26,094 nt of DNA from Chromera velia (Eukaryota; Sar; Chromeraceae): positions 6,194 to 32,287 of the forward strand of contig JAHBMJ010001351.1 in assembly GCA_018398765.1 (NCBI GenBank), read 5' to 3'. This document shows, piece by piece, positions 10,965 to 21,956 of this stretch. The notes under the pieces were generated by a model. The model ran no database searches. It had not been told where the DNA came from and was given only the letters and a program-made list of their open reading frames with translations. How positions within the stretch are numbered: the first letter of the stretch is position 1; each line of letters begins with the position of its first letter. A program made the position numbers and the translations under genes.

Positions 10965-10980
10965 GGTTCAGGGAGGTCTC
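9890..10980. other. Unassigned intergenic sequence with a (TAAC)n microsatellite
   Basis: No gene or RNA is recognised. Short plus-strand frames (for example 10083-10466 and 10486-10731) have no family motif. A clean TAAC repeat of about 34 bp lies at 10931-10964. Confidence 0.5.
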
Positions 10981-10984
10981 TGGC

Positions 10985-11006
10985 GCGGCCGGCCTAGCGG
11001 CCGGCC
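10985..11006. repeat. GCGGCCGGCC direct repeat/palindrome
   Basis: Two copies of GCGGCCGGCC are separated by TA. The GGCCGGCC cores are self-complementary, so the pair can fold into a GC-rich hairpin. It stands out against the AT-rich surroundings. Confidence 0.8.
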
Positions 11007-11019
11007 AACCTTTCGTAAC

Positions 11020-11286
11020 TTTTTGATACTTTACCCCCTTAGTGGTAGCTAACTTCCGATCGGCAGGCTGGGCAGATTTCGGTGGGCCGAAGGCCCACAA
11101 GGGCAACTTTCAGTGCCAAAGGCGCCCAACGGCAGATTTCGGTAGGCCCCGAAAGCACCCGACTCATGACCCGAGAAGGGATTTTGGTGGGTACCGATAT
11201 AGCCCACCGGGCAGATTTCGGTGCTTTTAATTGAAACTCTGATAAAAAAGTAGGGAGCGCCAGGGGGGTATGATACTTCAAAAAAA
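11020..11286. mobile_element. Candidate MITE with internal hairpins
   Basis: The left edge (TTTTTGATACTTTACCCCC, 11020-11036) and the reverse complement of the right edge (TTTTTTTGAAGTATCATACC, 11267-11286) form imperfect inverted repeats. Inside, GGCAGATTTCGGT recurs three times (11071, 11131 and about 11210) and GTGGGCCGAAGGCCCAC can form a 7-bp stem. There is no coding capacity. I could not identify a target duplication, so the mobile-element call is tentative. Confidence 0.35.
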
Positions 11287-11289
11287 TGT

Positions 11290-11756
11290 TTTAGTTTCAA
11301 TCTTATAATTTTAGTTATATTTTATTTCAAAGTTAATATTTTTTTAAAAAAAATTGGCTATAAGTTTTTTACTAAGTTTTAAAAATATCTAGATCTACAT
11401 ATATGGTTTTCCCACGCCAAGTGTCACTGTTCCTTCATGTACTTTCATGCATAACGCTTCACGGCTGTCAACTTAATGTAATCTTTTTATGCTATACTAG
11501 CAGCTTTAGTATATACTTCAAGTAGAGTAGTTAAGTAAATTTCACTAAATTTCACCGAAGTTACATTCAAAGCATCCTCGGCTTATGCAACACAATATAA
11601 TCACAAACTATCACAAACTTTCACAGACTGTATGAATTAAAGTTCAATATGTTTGAAGGCTGTCCAAGAAAAGAACCAAGATGATAAAAACCTGTGATCG
11701 TCAACAAAAAATCAACTGGAATGAGATCGTTCAGCCACGCCAGGCTTTCACAATGT
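11290..11756. other. AT-rich 3' flank of UTP15
   Basis: An AT-rich stretch downstream of the UTP15 stop on the minus strand. It probably contains the 3' UTR and transcript end. No open frame, RNA gene or clear polyadenylation hexamer could be assigned. Confidence 0.5.
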
Positions 11757-11985
11757 TCACGTCGCCAGACCCCCAATCATTTCCTGCAGATATCGTTCAC
11801 CAAATGAGCAAGCACCTTTCACCGAAGAAGCAAAAACACAAACCCAGGTGACTCAAATAACAAAGTAATGAATCACGAGGCCAGTCTACCGAGCCTGTTA
11901 CCACCTTCGCAACGAGAAGGAACCGGAAGAGAAACGACTGAACCACTAGAATGGGAGCCTTGCTGATCACCAACAATCTCCCCCC

Positions 11986-12016
<31 letters not shown>

Positions 12017-12412
12017 ACCCCCCCCCACTCCACTCCACTCCACTCACCACGAAGCCCACAAAAGTCTCCAGGTCGTGCATCGTCGAGAGTTCCTCCATCA
12101 GCCGCTGCGTTGAAAAGAAAGAGGTTAAATAATTGAGTTAGTTCATTGAGGGACTGCCGTGCAGATAAAGAAGTGATAACCAGAGACAGAGGCTGAACGG
12201 CCAGGCCGGAGGGGAAGACACGAACAACAAAGCCAGACAGACAGACAGACACACAGACAGAGACAGAACGTATCCAATGTCGCTGAGAGGGGGAACTTAT
12301 CACGGCGGCTGTGGTACTCTTCAGTGTCCTTCAAGAGATTCGAGCTCCTCTTGAACCCTCCCGCTTCCCATCTGCATGTTTTGTTTTCTTCCTTCCTTTC
12401 CCTCTCGCTCTC

Positions 12413-12453
<41 letters not shown>

Positions 12454-14180
12454 CGCATGTCAGAGCGACAAACAGCGAGACACAGAAGAAAAATACAGAG
12501 AACGGGTGGGATGGGCGGGAGAGAGACCGAGAACAAATGCCGAGAGGAAGAAAGCTGGAGGCAGACTCAGTTCCTTGAACCCACCAACCGATCGACTGCT
12601 TGTTTCATGAAATACCTCCCTCTTCCTGCCGCTCGCTCGAGGAGGGCAAGCATTCATGCAGGAAGGCCACACAGCAAAACGATGTGCGACAACACCCCCC
12701 CCCCCNNNNNNNNNNNNNNNNNNNNNNNNNNNNNNNNNNNNNNNNNNNNNNNNNNNNNNNNNNNNNNNNNNNNNNNNNNNNNNNNNNNNNNNNCCCCCAA
12801 CCCCCACACACACCCTCTTTCCCTCCCCTGCCCTTTCTTTCTCACTGACTGACGAACGTTCTCGACCTTCTTCAACGCCCGCATCAGCGGAGCAGTCTCG
12901 CCCCCCACCTCCGAGATCCACCCATTCGTCTCCAAAAAGGTCCAGAGAATCTCAAGCAACTGCAAAAAGCGAAACATATAGTGACACTCTTATTTTCGTG
13001 AACATGGAAAGGGATTGACGTTGCAGGAAGAGACAGCCGGCCAGCCAACCAGACGGACAGACTGTTTGGTTGTGCATCTCTCCAATACAAACAGCAGACC
13101 GACCGACAGATTTCATGTTTCTTTCCGTTTCTCTTCCTTCCTTTCCTGCTTCCTGTGACAGTTAGACAGGTTGACGTACAAACGAAATCGATCGATGCAG
13201 CACGATCTTCTCCGGACAAGAAAGCCAAGTAACAGAAGTCGAAATGGAAGAACAGGAGAAGACAGTACGTAGGGGAACAAGCCCCCCCCGCTCATTCGAA
13301 CACTTGATCGTGGTGCAAGCAGAAACGGAAACAAGTAAGGCGTGAGACAAGAGGCAAAGGGGGAGAATGAGAAAGAGAGATGATATGCAACATGTGCTGG
13401 AAGGTGCGTCCGACGGGGAGAAGGAAAAGGCACACACTCTGTGCCAATTCCACACACAAATGTCCATTTGCCTCTTTTTTTCTACCTCTTTTTCTTTTCT
13501 TCTCTTTTTCCTTCTTCTGACAGACAGTCTGACCTGTCGAGTTCTCTCAGGTCTCTTTCCGATTTGCTTCCCCATGAAGTCTACAAGGGCCAAGGCTGTG
13601 GACTCTTCGGCACCTCTGAGGGCCTGAGGCAGAGCCCCGCGTCTGCATGGGCTCATATGAGGCCATGAATTCATCCTATCGGTCCGGGGTCGATCCAGTC
13701 TCACTTGCGTGTATTCATGCATCGCACGTTGGTGGACACAGAATTGGAAGTTTTGTTCTTTTGTTTTCCTCTTTTTTTTTTCTTTTCAATTGTGGCTTCC
13801 TTGAAGCAATGGTTCCCTGCTACCACTCCACCCTTTCCTTTCCTTTCCTTTCCAAGCCTCCACAGAGATGCATAGGCGTGCTTGCATGCAGGAATGCAGG
13901 GTGGCACGGGGAAATGACCTCATTCGCTCGACACACACGCACAAACACAAACACACACGCTTCTAGTTTCAGTTGGGAGGCATGCGAAGACTCAAAGACT
14001 CACCGAGAGAATTCATCCAGCAGAGCGTACACAGTGTAGACCCCACTGCAGACAACAGACAAGAGAAAAAAGTGAAGTGACAGGAAAGGAGAAAAAAACC
14101 AGAGCAAGGAAGAAAGAAAATGAAAGAAATCCCGCAGACGAGGAGAAAAGCAAATCCGTAGGCGGGCAAATCCCTCTATC

Positions 14181-14248
<68 letters not shown>

Positions 14249-17200
14249 GAGAGGGGGGGGGATTATGAGTGTGTCCAATTCTCCGGTCTCTCTCCTTTTC
14301 TCTTTCTCTCTCCTTTTCTTTTCTCATCTTTCCTTTGTCACCTTCTCTCCTTCCAGTTCTCTCTTTCCTCTTCCGCGTTTCTGTGAAATAGAATGGACCC
14401 ACACACCAGAATTATGAGGAAACCGCAAACCGGAAGGTCCTTTACTATTTGAAACATAATGGATCTACACAACAGTAGGTCAATCAAGCAAACAGCAATC
14501 TGGGACCATTGAAGTGATCTGCGACTCAAGAGGTTGTCCCAAAAAGCTGAATCGAGCTGAATTCGTTCTGCTGGTCTTCTGTAAGTTTGAAAGGAAAATG
14601 CGGGCCCGCTTGGCCGAATTTTACACTGAGCGGTGTACGTGACGTTATGACTGCGTAATATCTCTGTCTCTCTATGCATGTCCCTGCATCTGCATGAGTG
14701 AAAGCGTACGTGTGCAAGGGTGCATCCATCTTTCTGTGCTAACTGACCTTTTTTGTGCCAATGCGACCTTGAGGGCCTCTCTGTACTGGAACTTCTTCAG
14801 TTGATGTTCTACTCTCGTCAGCTTCGGCCTCCTCAGTCCCCTCACGGCTACCTCCCCTCCACCCTCCATGTCCCCCGGTCCCTCCCCTCCCTTGTCTGCC
14901 TCCAGACTTAGCTCCCCCTTCCCCCCCCTCAGAAAAGCCGTCGACCGGGTCTCCCCCATGGGGGCTGAGAGGGGGACCCTGAAGGAAGAGACATCCATCC
15001 ACAGAAAGAAAAGAAAAGAAAAGAAAAGAAAAGAGATTGCCATAGCTCCACACAAAACAAGATACGAGGAGAGGCCCTCGCGCCAGGCACGCAGGAAGGC
15101 AGGGGCGAACACAATGACTCAGGCAGGTGAAAACATGCGGATTGAGGCGATGAAAAGTTACGGAAAGAAGAAGGGAGCGGGTCGCTGGACACCTCTTGCA
15201 TGGTCAGGCAGAGGAAAGGGAGAAACAAAGAGAGCCAGGGACAAAAACAAAAGGAGGGGATCGAGTGATCGATCTGCCGCAGCCCTGCTCCTTTTAGTCT
15301 CCGCATGCATACATCCCTCTTGCGTGTCTTCCCGACTGACTGACTAACTGACCTTCTGCCGCCTGCCCCCCCGGGTGCAGAGGCCGGGGCCGTGAAGCCT
15401 TTCCGTGCCCTGACTGCCCAACCGGATCTGCTCCATCCATTCATTGAAACATGATCCATCCATCCATTCATGCCGCTGTTCATAATTATTCATTCATTCA
15501 TTCATTCATTCATTCATTCCCTCCTTCTGGATTTGGACCCAACTCAAAAGTTCTCACTCATCCACTCAGTCTTTCCCCCACTTCACTTTCAAAGCTTTTG
15601 ACTGACATCACTCACACACACACACAGAGGGGGGGGGGAAGAGAGGGAGAGGGAGAGGGACAGGGAGAGAAAGGCGACAGGTGGCAGGCAACCGAGGCAG
15701 AAGAGAAAAAGAGGGGCAAGCTAAAAGGAACCCCTCAAGTGTCTCTGAAGACCATCAAAGGAAGCCTTCAAAAAGCCAAATGGAAAATAAAGGAGGTGAT
15801 GCAAACAAGGAAAATGGGTGGCCTCTTCTTCCCCTCTCTCTTCTCTTCTCTTCTCTCTCTCTCGACTGACTGACTGACTGCAATCCAATCGCCAACGCTC
15901 CTGTCGTCTTCCCCTCCCCCCCCTCCGCTGCCGCCACTGCAATCCCAGTACAGGGTGCGTGTGTCCTGAACACGTGCAGCACGGCAAGAGACTGGAGGTC
16001 GATCGCCACTGCCGACTGGTCCAGGGCGGCGCTGATCACTACACTGCCGTCAGGGGACATTACCACACCTGCATATGTACACGTAGATCGAATGACGAAA
16101 CAAGCTAGCTTCTTTGTGTTCTGATTACACTTTATCAAAAGCCTGCCATTGGGACAAATCAACCCGCATCTTTACCTTCATTCAAATGCAATCACACCGA
16201 CAGGATCGGCGTGTCCGAAATTGACCCCATATATGCCCTTCGTCTTGCTGGTCTCTCTACCTTCTGGAAACACCCCCATCACTCCAAAACCCGTTCTTCA
16301 AGAAGTGCACCTTGAGAACGACACGAAGGGGGGAAGAAGGCGAATGTTGTGTAAAGACGACAGTCAGCCTAAAGAAAGAAAAAACATCCGATGCTGACCT
16401 GAAACAAGTGCCGAATGGCACCCTGCCTCCCCCCTGAATTTATCTGTCCCAGTTTTTGTCAGACTCCAAATCTTCAATGTGGGCCCTCCCGCTGTGACAA
16501 TCGTGTCTCCAGAGGGCGACACCGCCAGGCCACTCACAGGCGCTTTGTGGTCCAAACTAAGCAGAGGCTTCAATGCTGAGCCTCTCTTTGAAGCCTTCGC
16601 TTCTCCGTCTTCTTCTTTCTCTTCAGAGTCAAACACCGGAATCTGCCACAATTTCACCAGACCGTCTCCTCCCCCCGTCCAAAACAGATCCCCCCCGTCT
16701 CCTTCATCCAGCAGCTCCAAGGTCTCGGCCCCGATTTCTTCTTCCAGGGCCACTCTCACCAGCACCTTCACAGCCTCGGAGACCGGCACAAGAGACCGCA
16801 CGTGGTCTCTGTGTGCAGGCACAACGAGCAGACCCATGCCAGAGGAAAGGTCCCACACTCGCAGCGTCTGCGAACAAGTGTACATGCATACACAAACCCA
16901 CACGCGTACACACATACAGTTACACACACACGCACAGAAACAAACGGACACGTGTCCCGCGCGTCACACAACCACACACACATACGCGGGCGCATTCACG
17001 GACGGATCCCTGGAAGTAAGTCTCTACCTCAAAACACTATACTCCCCTTCTGGAACTCCCACATTTCATGCTCTCTCTTATTGCCAATAACACACTGCGA
17101 CTCTTTATGACATCCCGCACAAATCAGCAAATGCGAAGGGAAAAGACAGAGACACACAGACACAGACACACAGACGCAGAAACACCTGAAAAGGCAAACA

Positions 17201-18385
17201 AGGAAAGCCTCCGCTCACCTGATCATCCCCCACAGAGATCACCCGAAGGAAGTCCGAGGAGACGCAGCAGGAGTGCACAGGTCCTGTGTGGCCCTTGAAC
17301 CTTCGCAGGGCTGCCCTGCTCTCAAAATCCACAAGCTGGATCAGCCCGCTGTTGTCAGACGCCACGAACGCACGACCATCTGCAAACAGACAAACAAATG
17401 AACGTAAACAAAATGAAGAAGGACAAACATGGATTCCGTACATCGGGTGGAACCGAGAACGTCGTCGCAGAAGCATGGGCATCTACAGGAAAAAAGAGAA
17501 CACACAGGCTGTATGCCCATCTTTTGTTGTTCTTGTCGCATGCAGACTGCACAACACATGAGCCCATGGATACACGCGAAGCCTTTTCTTTGAGCGTCAA
17601 ACACGTCATTCTCAGGCTTCCTTCTGTCCTGGACCTACGCACTCATTCAGGAAGGTCTCTGCCCATCTGCTTGTCTGTCTGTGGACAAAAATCAAGCGAG
17701 GACGAATCCGAACCAGACGACAGCCCGCAAATATAGAAGAGTCAGGCAGACTAATGAACACACAAAGTGCACAGAGGCGGACAAAGAGACAGTCGCGCTG
17801 CCGTACAAAGAGCCCTGCCGAGCTACCTTTTCTGAAAGAGAAGTGTCTGGGCACATCCTTGAATCTTGTGTACGTCTTTGCGATTCCCTTTCCCAGCACG
17901 TCCACGAAATCTATCCTGGTCGAGTGCATCACCCCCAGGAGGACGTTCTTGGGAGGCACGAAGGCGATGCACGTCACCATCAGCTCATCCTCGTTCGACA
18001 GCCATCTCTGTGGGCAGAAATAATGAAAGAGGTAAGGTGAACAGGAGGAGACGGACAGAAACACATCAACACAGGAAGAAATGACTCGCGTAGACGGACT
18101 GAAAGGGAGACCGTTGGAGTGTACACAACCAAGCAAAAAGTCACAGCCGTGAGAAAGGGCTCCTGGTCATCAAAGCAAACAGCATCATTAAAGGAGCAAG
18201 ATGGGCGCACATTGACGGATACGGAGTAGCAAAGAAGCAGAAACAGAATTGACACAATCTAGTTCCGTCTCTCGAAACAACATAGCCGTTAGACACACCT
18301 CGAAGCTGCTCCAAAATCTTTTCTCGGGAGTCGCAGCTGAGGGCTTTCTCGGCAGAGTGGATCCGTGGAGCTTCAGGGAATCCAT
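11757..18385 (-). CDS. UTP15: UTP15, WD40 component of the U3 snoRNP/SSU processome (12 exons)
   Basis: Exons on the minus strand are 18385-18299, 18007-17827, 17379-17219, 16867-16399, 16068-15879, 15427-15353, 14978-14748, 14045-14004, 13642-13534, 12959-12846, 12104-12048 and 11783-11757 (TGA). Intron phases (0,1,0,1,2,2,2,2,0,0,0) match throughout, giving 580 residues against about 518 in human. The N-terminal half is a WD40 propeller: the UTP15-typical TRFKDV (near residue 80), RRFKGHTGPVH, then LRVWDL (145), VKLWQI (214) and LKIWSL (274). The C-terminal UTP15_C domain starts around LTRVEHQLKKFQYREALKVAL and continues with LLDEFSRRGALPQAL and LMEELSTMHDLETF. UTP15 acts in the t-UTP/UtpA complex, which starts pre-18S rRNA processing and supports rDNA transcription in the nucleolus. 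An acidic insert (EEKEEDGEA, about 223-231) and a Gly/Glu-rich linker (about 390-430) add length. The exon 10 donor is the least certain, with several overlapping GTs. Introns 7 and 10 are the longest, and intron 10 contains the N gap. Confidence 0.9.
11979..12027. repeat. Poly-C tract in UTP15 intron 11 (poly-G in the transcript)
   Basis: About 30 uninterrupted C on the plus strand, followed by A and nine more C. It lies about 20 bp from the exon 11 donor. The transcribed strand reads as a long G-run. Its length may be collapsed or mis-sized in assembly. Confidence 0.9.
12421..12450. repeat. (TC)n microsatellite in UTP15 intron 10
   Basis: A run of TC dinucleotides on the plus strand, GA in the transcript. 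It is one of several dinucleotide tracts in these introns. Confidence 0.85.
12706..12793. other. Assembly gap (88 N) in UTP15 intron 10
   Basis: A run of N flanked by C-runs on both sides (about 12695-12705 and 12794-12798). This suggests sequencing failed through another poly-C tract. The gap lies between exons 10 and 11, so no modelled coding sequence is lost. Confidence 0.95.
14184..14247. repeat. (TC)n(TG)n microsatellite in UTP15 intron 7
   Basis: About 30 bp of TC followed by about 35 bp of TG on the plus strand. It reads CA then GA in the UTP15 pre-mRNA. Confidence 0.9.
15487..15519. repeat. (ATTC)n repeat in UTP15 intron 5
   Basis: About eight ATTC units on the plus strand. On the transcript this is GAAT repeats lying just upstream of the exon 6 acceptor, where a pyrimidine tract would normally be expected. 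Confidence 0.85.
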
Positions 18386-19002
18386 TCCTTCTTTTCCGTT
18401 TCTTCTCTTTTTAGTTGAGGCACGGAGTCAGACAGACTGACTTCAAGCCGTCTCTGAATCCATCAGTTCGCACCTATGACTCTTCGGTCACTCTAACCTG
18501 TTGATAGCTGGCACGATGGTCCACTCCGTGCTTTGCGCATGCAATTCGTCCGCAGTTTTCTGCAGGAACGCCCGAAGAAAAGTCGATCGAATTGATGTGC
18601 TGTGAGCATCTTTATTTCAATGACTCACTAGACGTACTGTGACCTCTCACATGCATGCACGCTCGATCTCACGGAGAACAATTAACTTTTTCTTTAGTGT
18701 CTCTCTGGTCCTGTGTCAGGCCAATGCATCTTGCCTAGTGTTTCGAAGTGTTTCGAAGGTTCTACCTTGCATGATCCCCTCTGTCTCTTTTCTCTCTCTT
18801 TTGATTGTCTAACCTGTTGTAAAGCCGCGATTGATCAGCTGTATCAGAGTGATCGAAGTCACGCCTATTTTCGTCGCTGGTAGTCGTAGGACAGAATAAA
18901 TCGACAAACTGGGTTAGATCTGCTTCTCATATATGGGGACACGGCATGCATGAAAAAACCCTCAATCATCTTGCCTAGGCATAGATCTTGTCCGTCTGTT
19001 AC
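18386..19002. other. Intergenic: UTP15 upstream region/promoter and left flank of the Copia element
   Basis: Upstream of the UTP15 start codon and reaching the retrotransposon. No coding frame or RNA gene is recognised. Three GCATGC palindromes occur (near 18538, 18653 and 18945). Apicomplexan AP2-type factors are known to bind GCATGC-like sites, so these are candidate regulatory sites by inference only. Confidence 0.4.
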
Positions 19003-19007
19003 GCAGT
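19003..19007 (+). repeat. Probable left target site duplication of the Copia element
   Basis: GCAGT directly precedes the 5' LTR, against GTAGT at 24989-24993 after the 3' LTR. Four of five bases match and the mismatch is a C/T transition. Five base pairs is the usual Ty1/Copia duplication length. Confidence 0.4.
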
Positions 19008-19239
19008 TGTTGGAGATTGCGTCCGGGGTCGATTAACGCCGGCCTTTCACGGCCGCGGTCCCAGGGACTTCGGCCTGGGCTCAGTGCGCTACAAGCTATG
19101 CATGTAAATCTGCATCACCACAAACTGTGCATGCACCGTGTAGGAGAAACTGATCGATCCACATTGACTTATTCAAGGAGAGGCACATTCACTCATCCTC
19201 TCCTCCCCGAACTCTGTACTGACACATGAATTCCTTATA
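19008..19239 (+). repeat. 5' LTR of the Copia element
   Basis: Begins TGTTGGAGATTGCG and ends near CCTTATA. It matches 24757-24988 with seven differences, all transitions. The exact end is uncertain by one or two bases because the shared sequence runs through TATAG. The next bases (GATCAGTGTGTCAG) are where the primer-binding site should be, but I do not recognise the tRNA. Confidence 0.88.
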
Positions 19240-19283
19240 GATCAGTGTGTCAGTCTCTGATTTGTTGCCACTTTGTTGTCAAG

Positions 19284-20678
19284 ATGAACTTTGAAGACAT
19301 GAAAAGCTTTTTCAGGGGCTTACTCAATGATGCCCTTGAACCGATCAGCACTGAAGTATCCAGACTCAGTGCAGAATTCGATCGAAGAGATGCTGTGCCT
19401 CCAGGCCAGCAGGAGGAGAGAGTAGAAGACTCGTTAAACAGATGGATTCCATCCAGTCGAACCAGTGCCGCAGTGGCGGAGAAGAAAGAAAGAATTTCCC
19501 CTGTTTCTCTGTTTGCGCCTGGAGCCGTTCAGGCTCAGAAAGTCCGAAAGCCCTTCGATGCCGTGGCTTTCTTCTCGGACAAGGACCCATCTCCCTCCCA
19601 CTCTAACTCGTCTGATGTGAGTGGATCTTCCGATGCGTCTTTCCGCCACTCTGCAGCTCAGAGAGTAGGTTCCGCATGCAGGAAGAAGAGATCTTCGAAG
19701 CAGTCGAAGAAAGTGGACCTGACCGCCTGCCCGAAGTTCGCTGGAAAGAAGGAGATTGTCAACTTTGCGTCGCAGTAGGGGGAGTTCTCCAATGTGCACC
19801 TGCAGAGGAAACACTTCCGGTCGACAGAGGAGTGGAGATCTAACATCATCGTCGCTCTAAACAAGGCAGGAAGTGATGCTCGGGCCTTCAGGAGAGATGT
19901 GAGGAGATGGAGACGGAAGCGGGTGAACCCTGAGGATATTGTAAAGAAGATGAAGCAGGAGTATTCCTCGACCCTGCTGGGGATGCAGCTAGCTGTGCAG
20001 GAGCGTGTGCAGGTCTTCCCATGGCTCCTCGACCACCGTGATCGGAACGGTCGTGTCGTCATCCCGAGCGGTGTGGTGCTATCGTTCGCGAAGATCGACC
20101 AGAGACTCAAGGATCTCCTCCTCGATTTCGACGACGCGGAGTGGGAGATCGCAGATCCCGCCAAAGTCACTATGATCGTCAACGCCCTCACGGACAACCA
20201 GCGTATGAAGCTCGTCAACTCCCTCAGATCGAAGCTTCCTGGATTGGGGGGGCAGCTGGATCTTAGACAGATTGACTATGCCACTCTGAAGAAGGAGCTC
20301 GAGTGGTTTGCGTCCTTTGATCGGGATGCAGAGATCAAGGCGAGACAGAGGCAGAGTGGGGGCAGAGAGAGAGCCTTCAGAGGCCAGCAGAGACGGGGTC
20401 GGGAATCTGGTGGATTCAGAAATCAGAGGAACAGACAGAACGGTCAGCGCTCCTCCCAGCAATCTCCCCTTCAACAGCAGCAGCAGCCATGGGGACTGAA
20501 GAGGTGTTGGTGGTGCCAAGACATGAGCCACTTCGAGAAGAACTGTGTGCGCAAGCGTGCGGGGCAGCCCAGAATCGAGCCTCGCCCTTGGGTTCCCCCT
20601 CCCCCCAGCCAAGATCCCAACAGAAGCCAGCAGCAGCAGTCTTCCTCGTCCTCCTCTGGGGGACAGGGAGGGAGATGA
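19284..20678 (+). pseudogene. gag: Copia gag (capsid/nucleocapsid) with one internal stop
   Basis: The first in-frame ATG after the LTR is at 19284 (MNFEDMKSFFRG). The frame reaches a TAG at 19776, continues in the same frame, and stops at TGA 20676-20678. The central part is helical and charged, as in Copia capsid regions (for example EEWRSNIIVALNKAG). A Gln/Arg-rich stretch leads to the nucleocapsid zinc knuckle CWWCQDMSHFEKNC (20505-20546), a CX2CX4HX4C motif that binds the element's RNA. A Pro/Ser/Gln-rich tail follows. The internal TAG, between FASQ and GEFS, would truncate the protein to about 164 residues unless read through. Confidence 0.85.
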
Positions 20679-21134
20679 CCACACTCGGGGGTGCAAAGTG
20701 CAGCGCATTTCCCCGGCGTGCGGGTTTCCAATCGCTTTGCGTTGCTTGCTGAAGAAGAGGGGGAGAGCCGTCCCGGGCAGGACATGATAAAACTGTGACC
20801 ACACGCTATGGGGCATGCAGGTGGAGTGAGAGGGGGTGGAATGAAATAGGTGGTGAAGAAGCCGGTGGTTGATTCTGGATGCAGCCAGCATTTCTTTGGC
20901 AGAGACGTCGAGTCCTGTGTGGTTGAGGTGAGGGAGACGGACAGTGAGTTTGTGGGGGTTGAAGGAGACGTCGCAAGAGCAGAGAGCGACGTGACTGTGG
21001 ATCTCCCTGGAGTCGAGTGTGTGGATGAACGTAGGAGGACGGCACGTTTGGATGGAGCTTTTTCTCGGTCTGTGCCAGTCTCTCTTGTGAGTGTGCATGG
21101 TCTCCGCTTGCAGAAAGTACGTGAGCCATTCTGA
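20679..21134 (+). pseudogene. Copia aspartic protease region with stops
   Basis: In frame with gag. After the TGA at 20676 the frame reads NRFALLAEEEGE, typical of the Gag-protease linker, then meets a TGA at 20796 and a TAG at 20847. The protease active site VVDSGCSQHFF follows (Asp codon at 20871-20873), matching the Copia D-S-G-x-S-x-H signature. The protease frame ends at TGA 21132. The protease would release mature Gag and Pol proteins from the polyprotein. Three stops within about 170 bp make a functional product from this copy unlikely. Confidence 0.8.
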
Positions 21135-21956
21135 GTGGAGCTCCCTGAAAAAAGGGGTGGCAGTTTTCATGCGCGTGTGAAAGAGGAGGAAGGCGTTCTG
21201 GTTTTGAGTATGCATGGGGGGGTGCAGTCAAAGAGTCCGGCAGTGAAGCATGGCCCTCTTCGTATGTGTTTGAACGTAGATAGAAAGGATAGACCTCTTA
21301 CACGTGAGTGGGCGTTTTTGCAGCACGGAGGTCAGAAGGGGGCCCCGCAGGAGCGACCGCCAATTCGGTTAGGTGCGCATCGATCGCGGAGGGTGAGCTT
21401 CCCTTCTAAAGGTCAGATGAGACTCAGTGCGAGGGAGGTTTTGATGTGGCATAAGAGATTTGGGCATGCGACTGGTGTGCGACTATATGAAACAATGAAA
21501 GAGAAAGGCATTGTATCGAGTGTGAGCAGAGAGGTGTATGATCAAGTGAGGCATATGTGCAGACAGTGCAAGCATGTGAATGCTGTGATGCATCGTATTC
21601 CTCAGAAGAGCCAGGAACGCGTGCAAGCAAAGGAATTCAATGAAGTCATTTATCAGGATGTCATATTTTTACCTGGTGGTACCCCTGTATCTTTGATTGT
21701 CGATGCTGCAACTCGTTTTGTTTCTGGCATGGTTCTGCCTTCGAAAGGGAAGGCAGTAAGACATCTGACTGCATGGGTAAGAAGATGGGAGAGACTGGGT
21801 GAGAAGCTGAAAGTCAAAAGAAAGCCTGCAACGGTTTGCACTGACAACGGAAGAGAATTTGTGGGTGAAAAGAAGGGACAGTACGAGCATGTCTGTGATC
21901 AGGAGTCCATCTTTCATAAAAAAGGAAGCATCTACACTCCCCAGTCTCAAGCGTAA
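21135..21956 (+). pseudogene. Copia integrase, N-terminal zinc domain and catalytic core
   Basis: Continues the same frame. The GAG-pre-integrase/zinc domain shows WHKRFGH (21447-21467) and, further on, CRQC, forming the HHCC zinc site. The catalytic core shows the first Asp in VIYQDVIF, then DAATRFVSG, and the second Asp in CTDNGREFVGE. A TAA at 21954 falls just before VERMNRTVK, which carries the catalytic Glu of the DDE triad in the next open segment. Integrase inserts the cDNA into the host chromosome. The stop separates the Glu from the two Asp residues. Confidence 0.88.

Noticed and set aside
11951-12136. Proline-rich plus-strand frame
   Set aside because: It is a translation of the poly-C tract in UTP15 intron 11.
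14338-14679. Possible UTP15 exon with an acceptor near 14582 (RPAERIQLDSAFWDNLL)
   Set aside because: The frame is open and the acceptor fits, but the sequence does not match the UTP15 C-terminal domain. The exon at 14045-14004 gives both correct phase and homology.
20079-21215. 378-codon minus-strand frame
   Set aside because: It is antisense to Copia gag and protease, whose domains are clearly on the plus strand.
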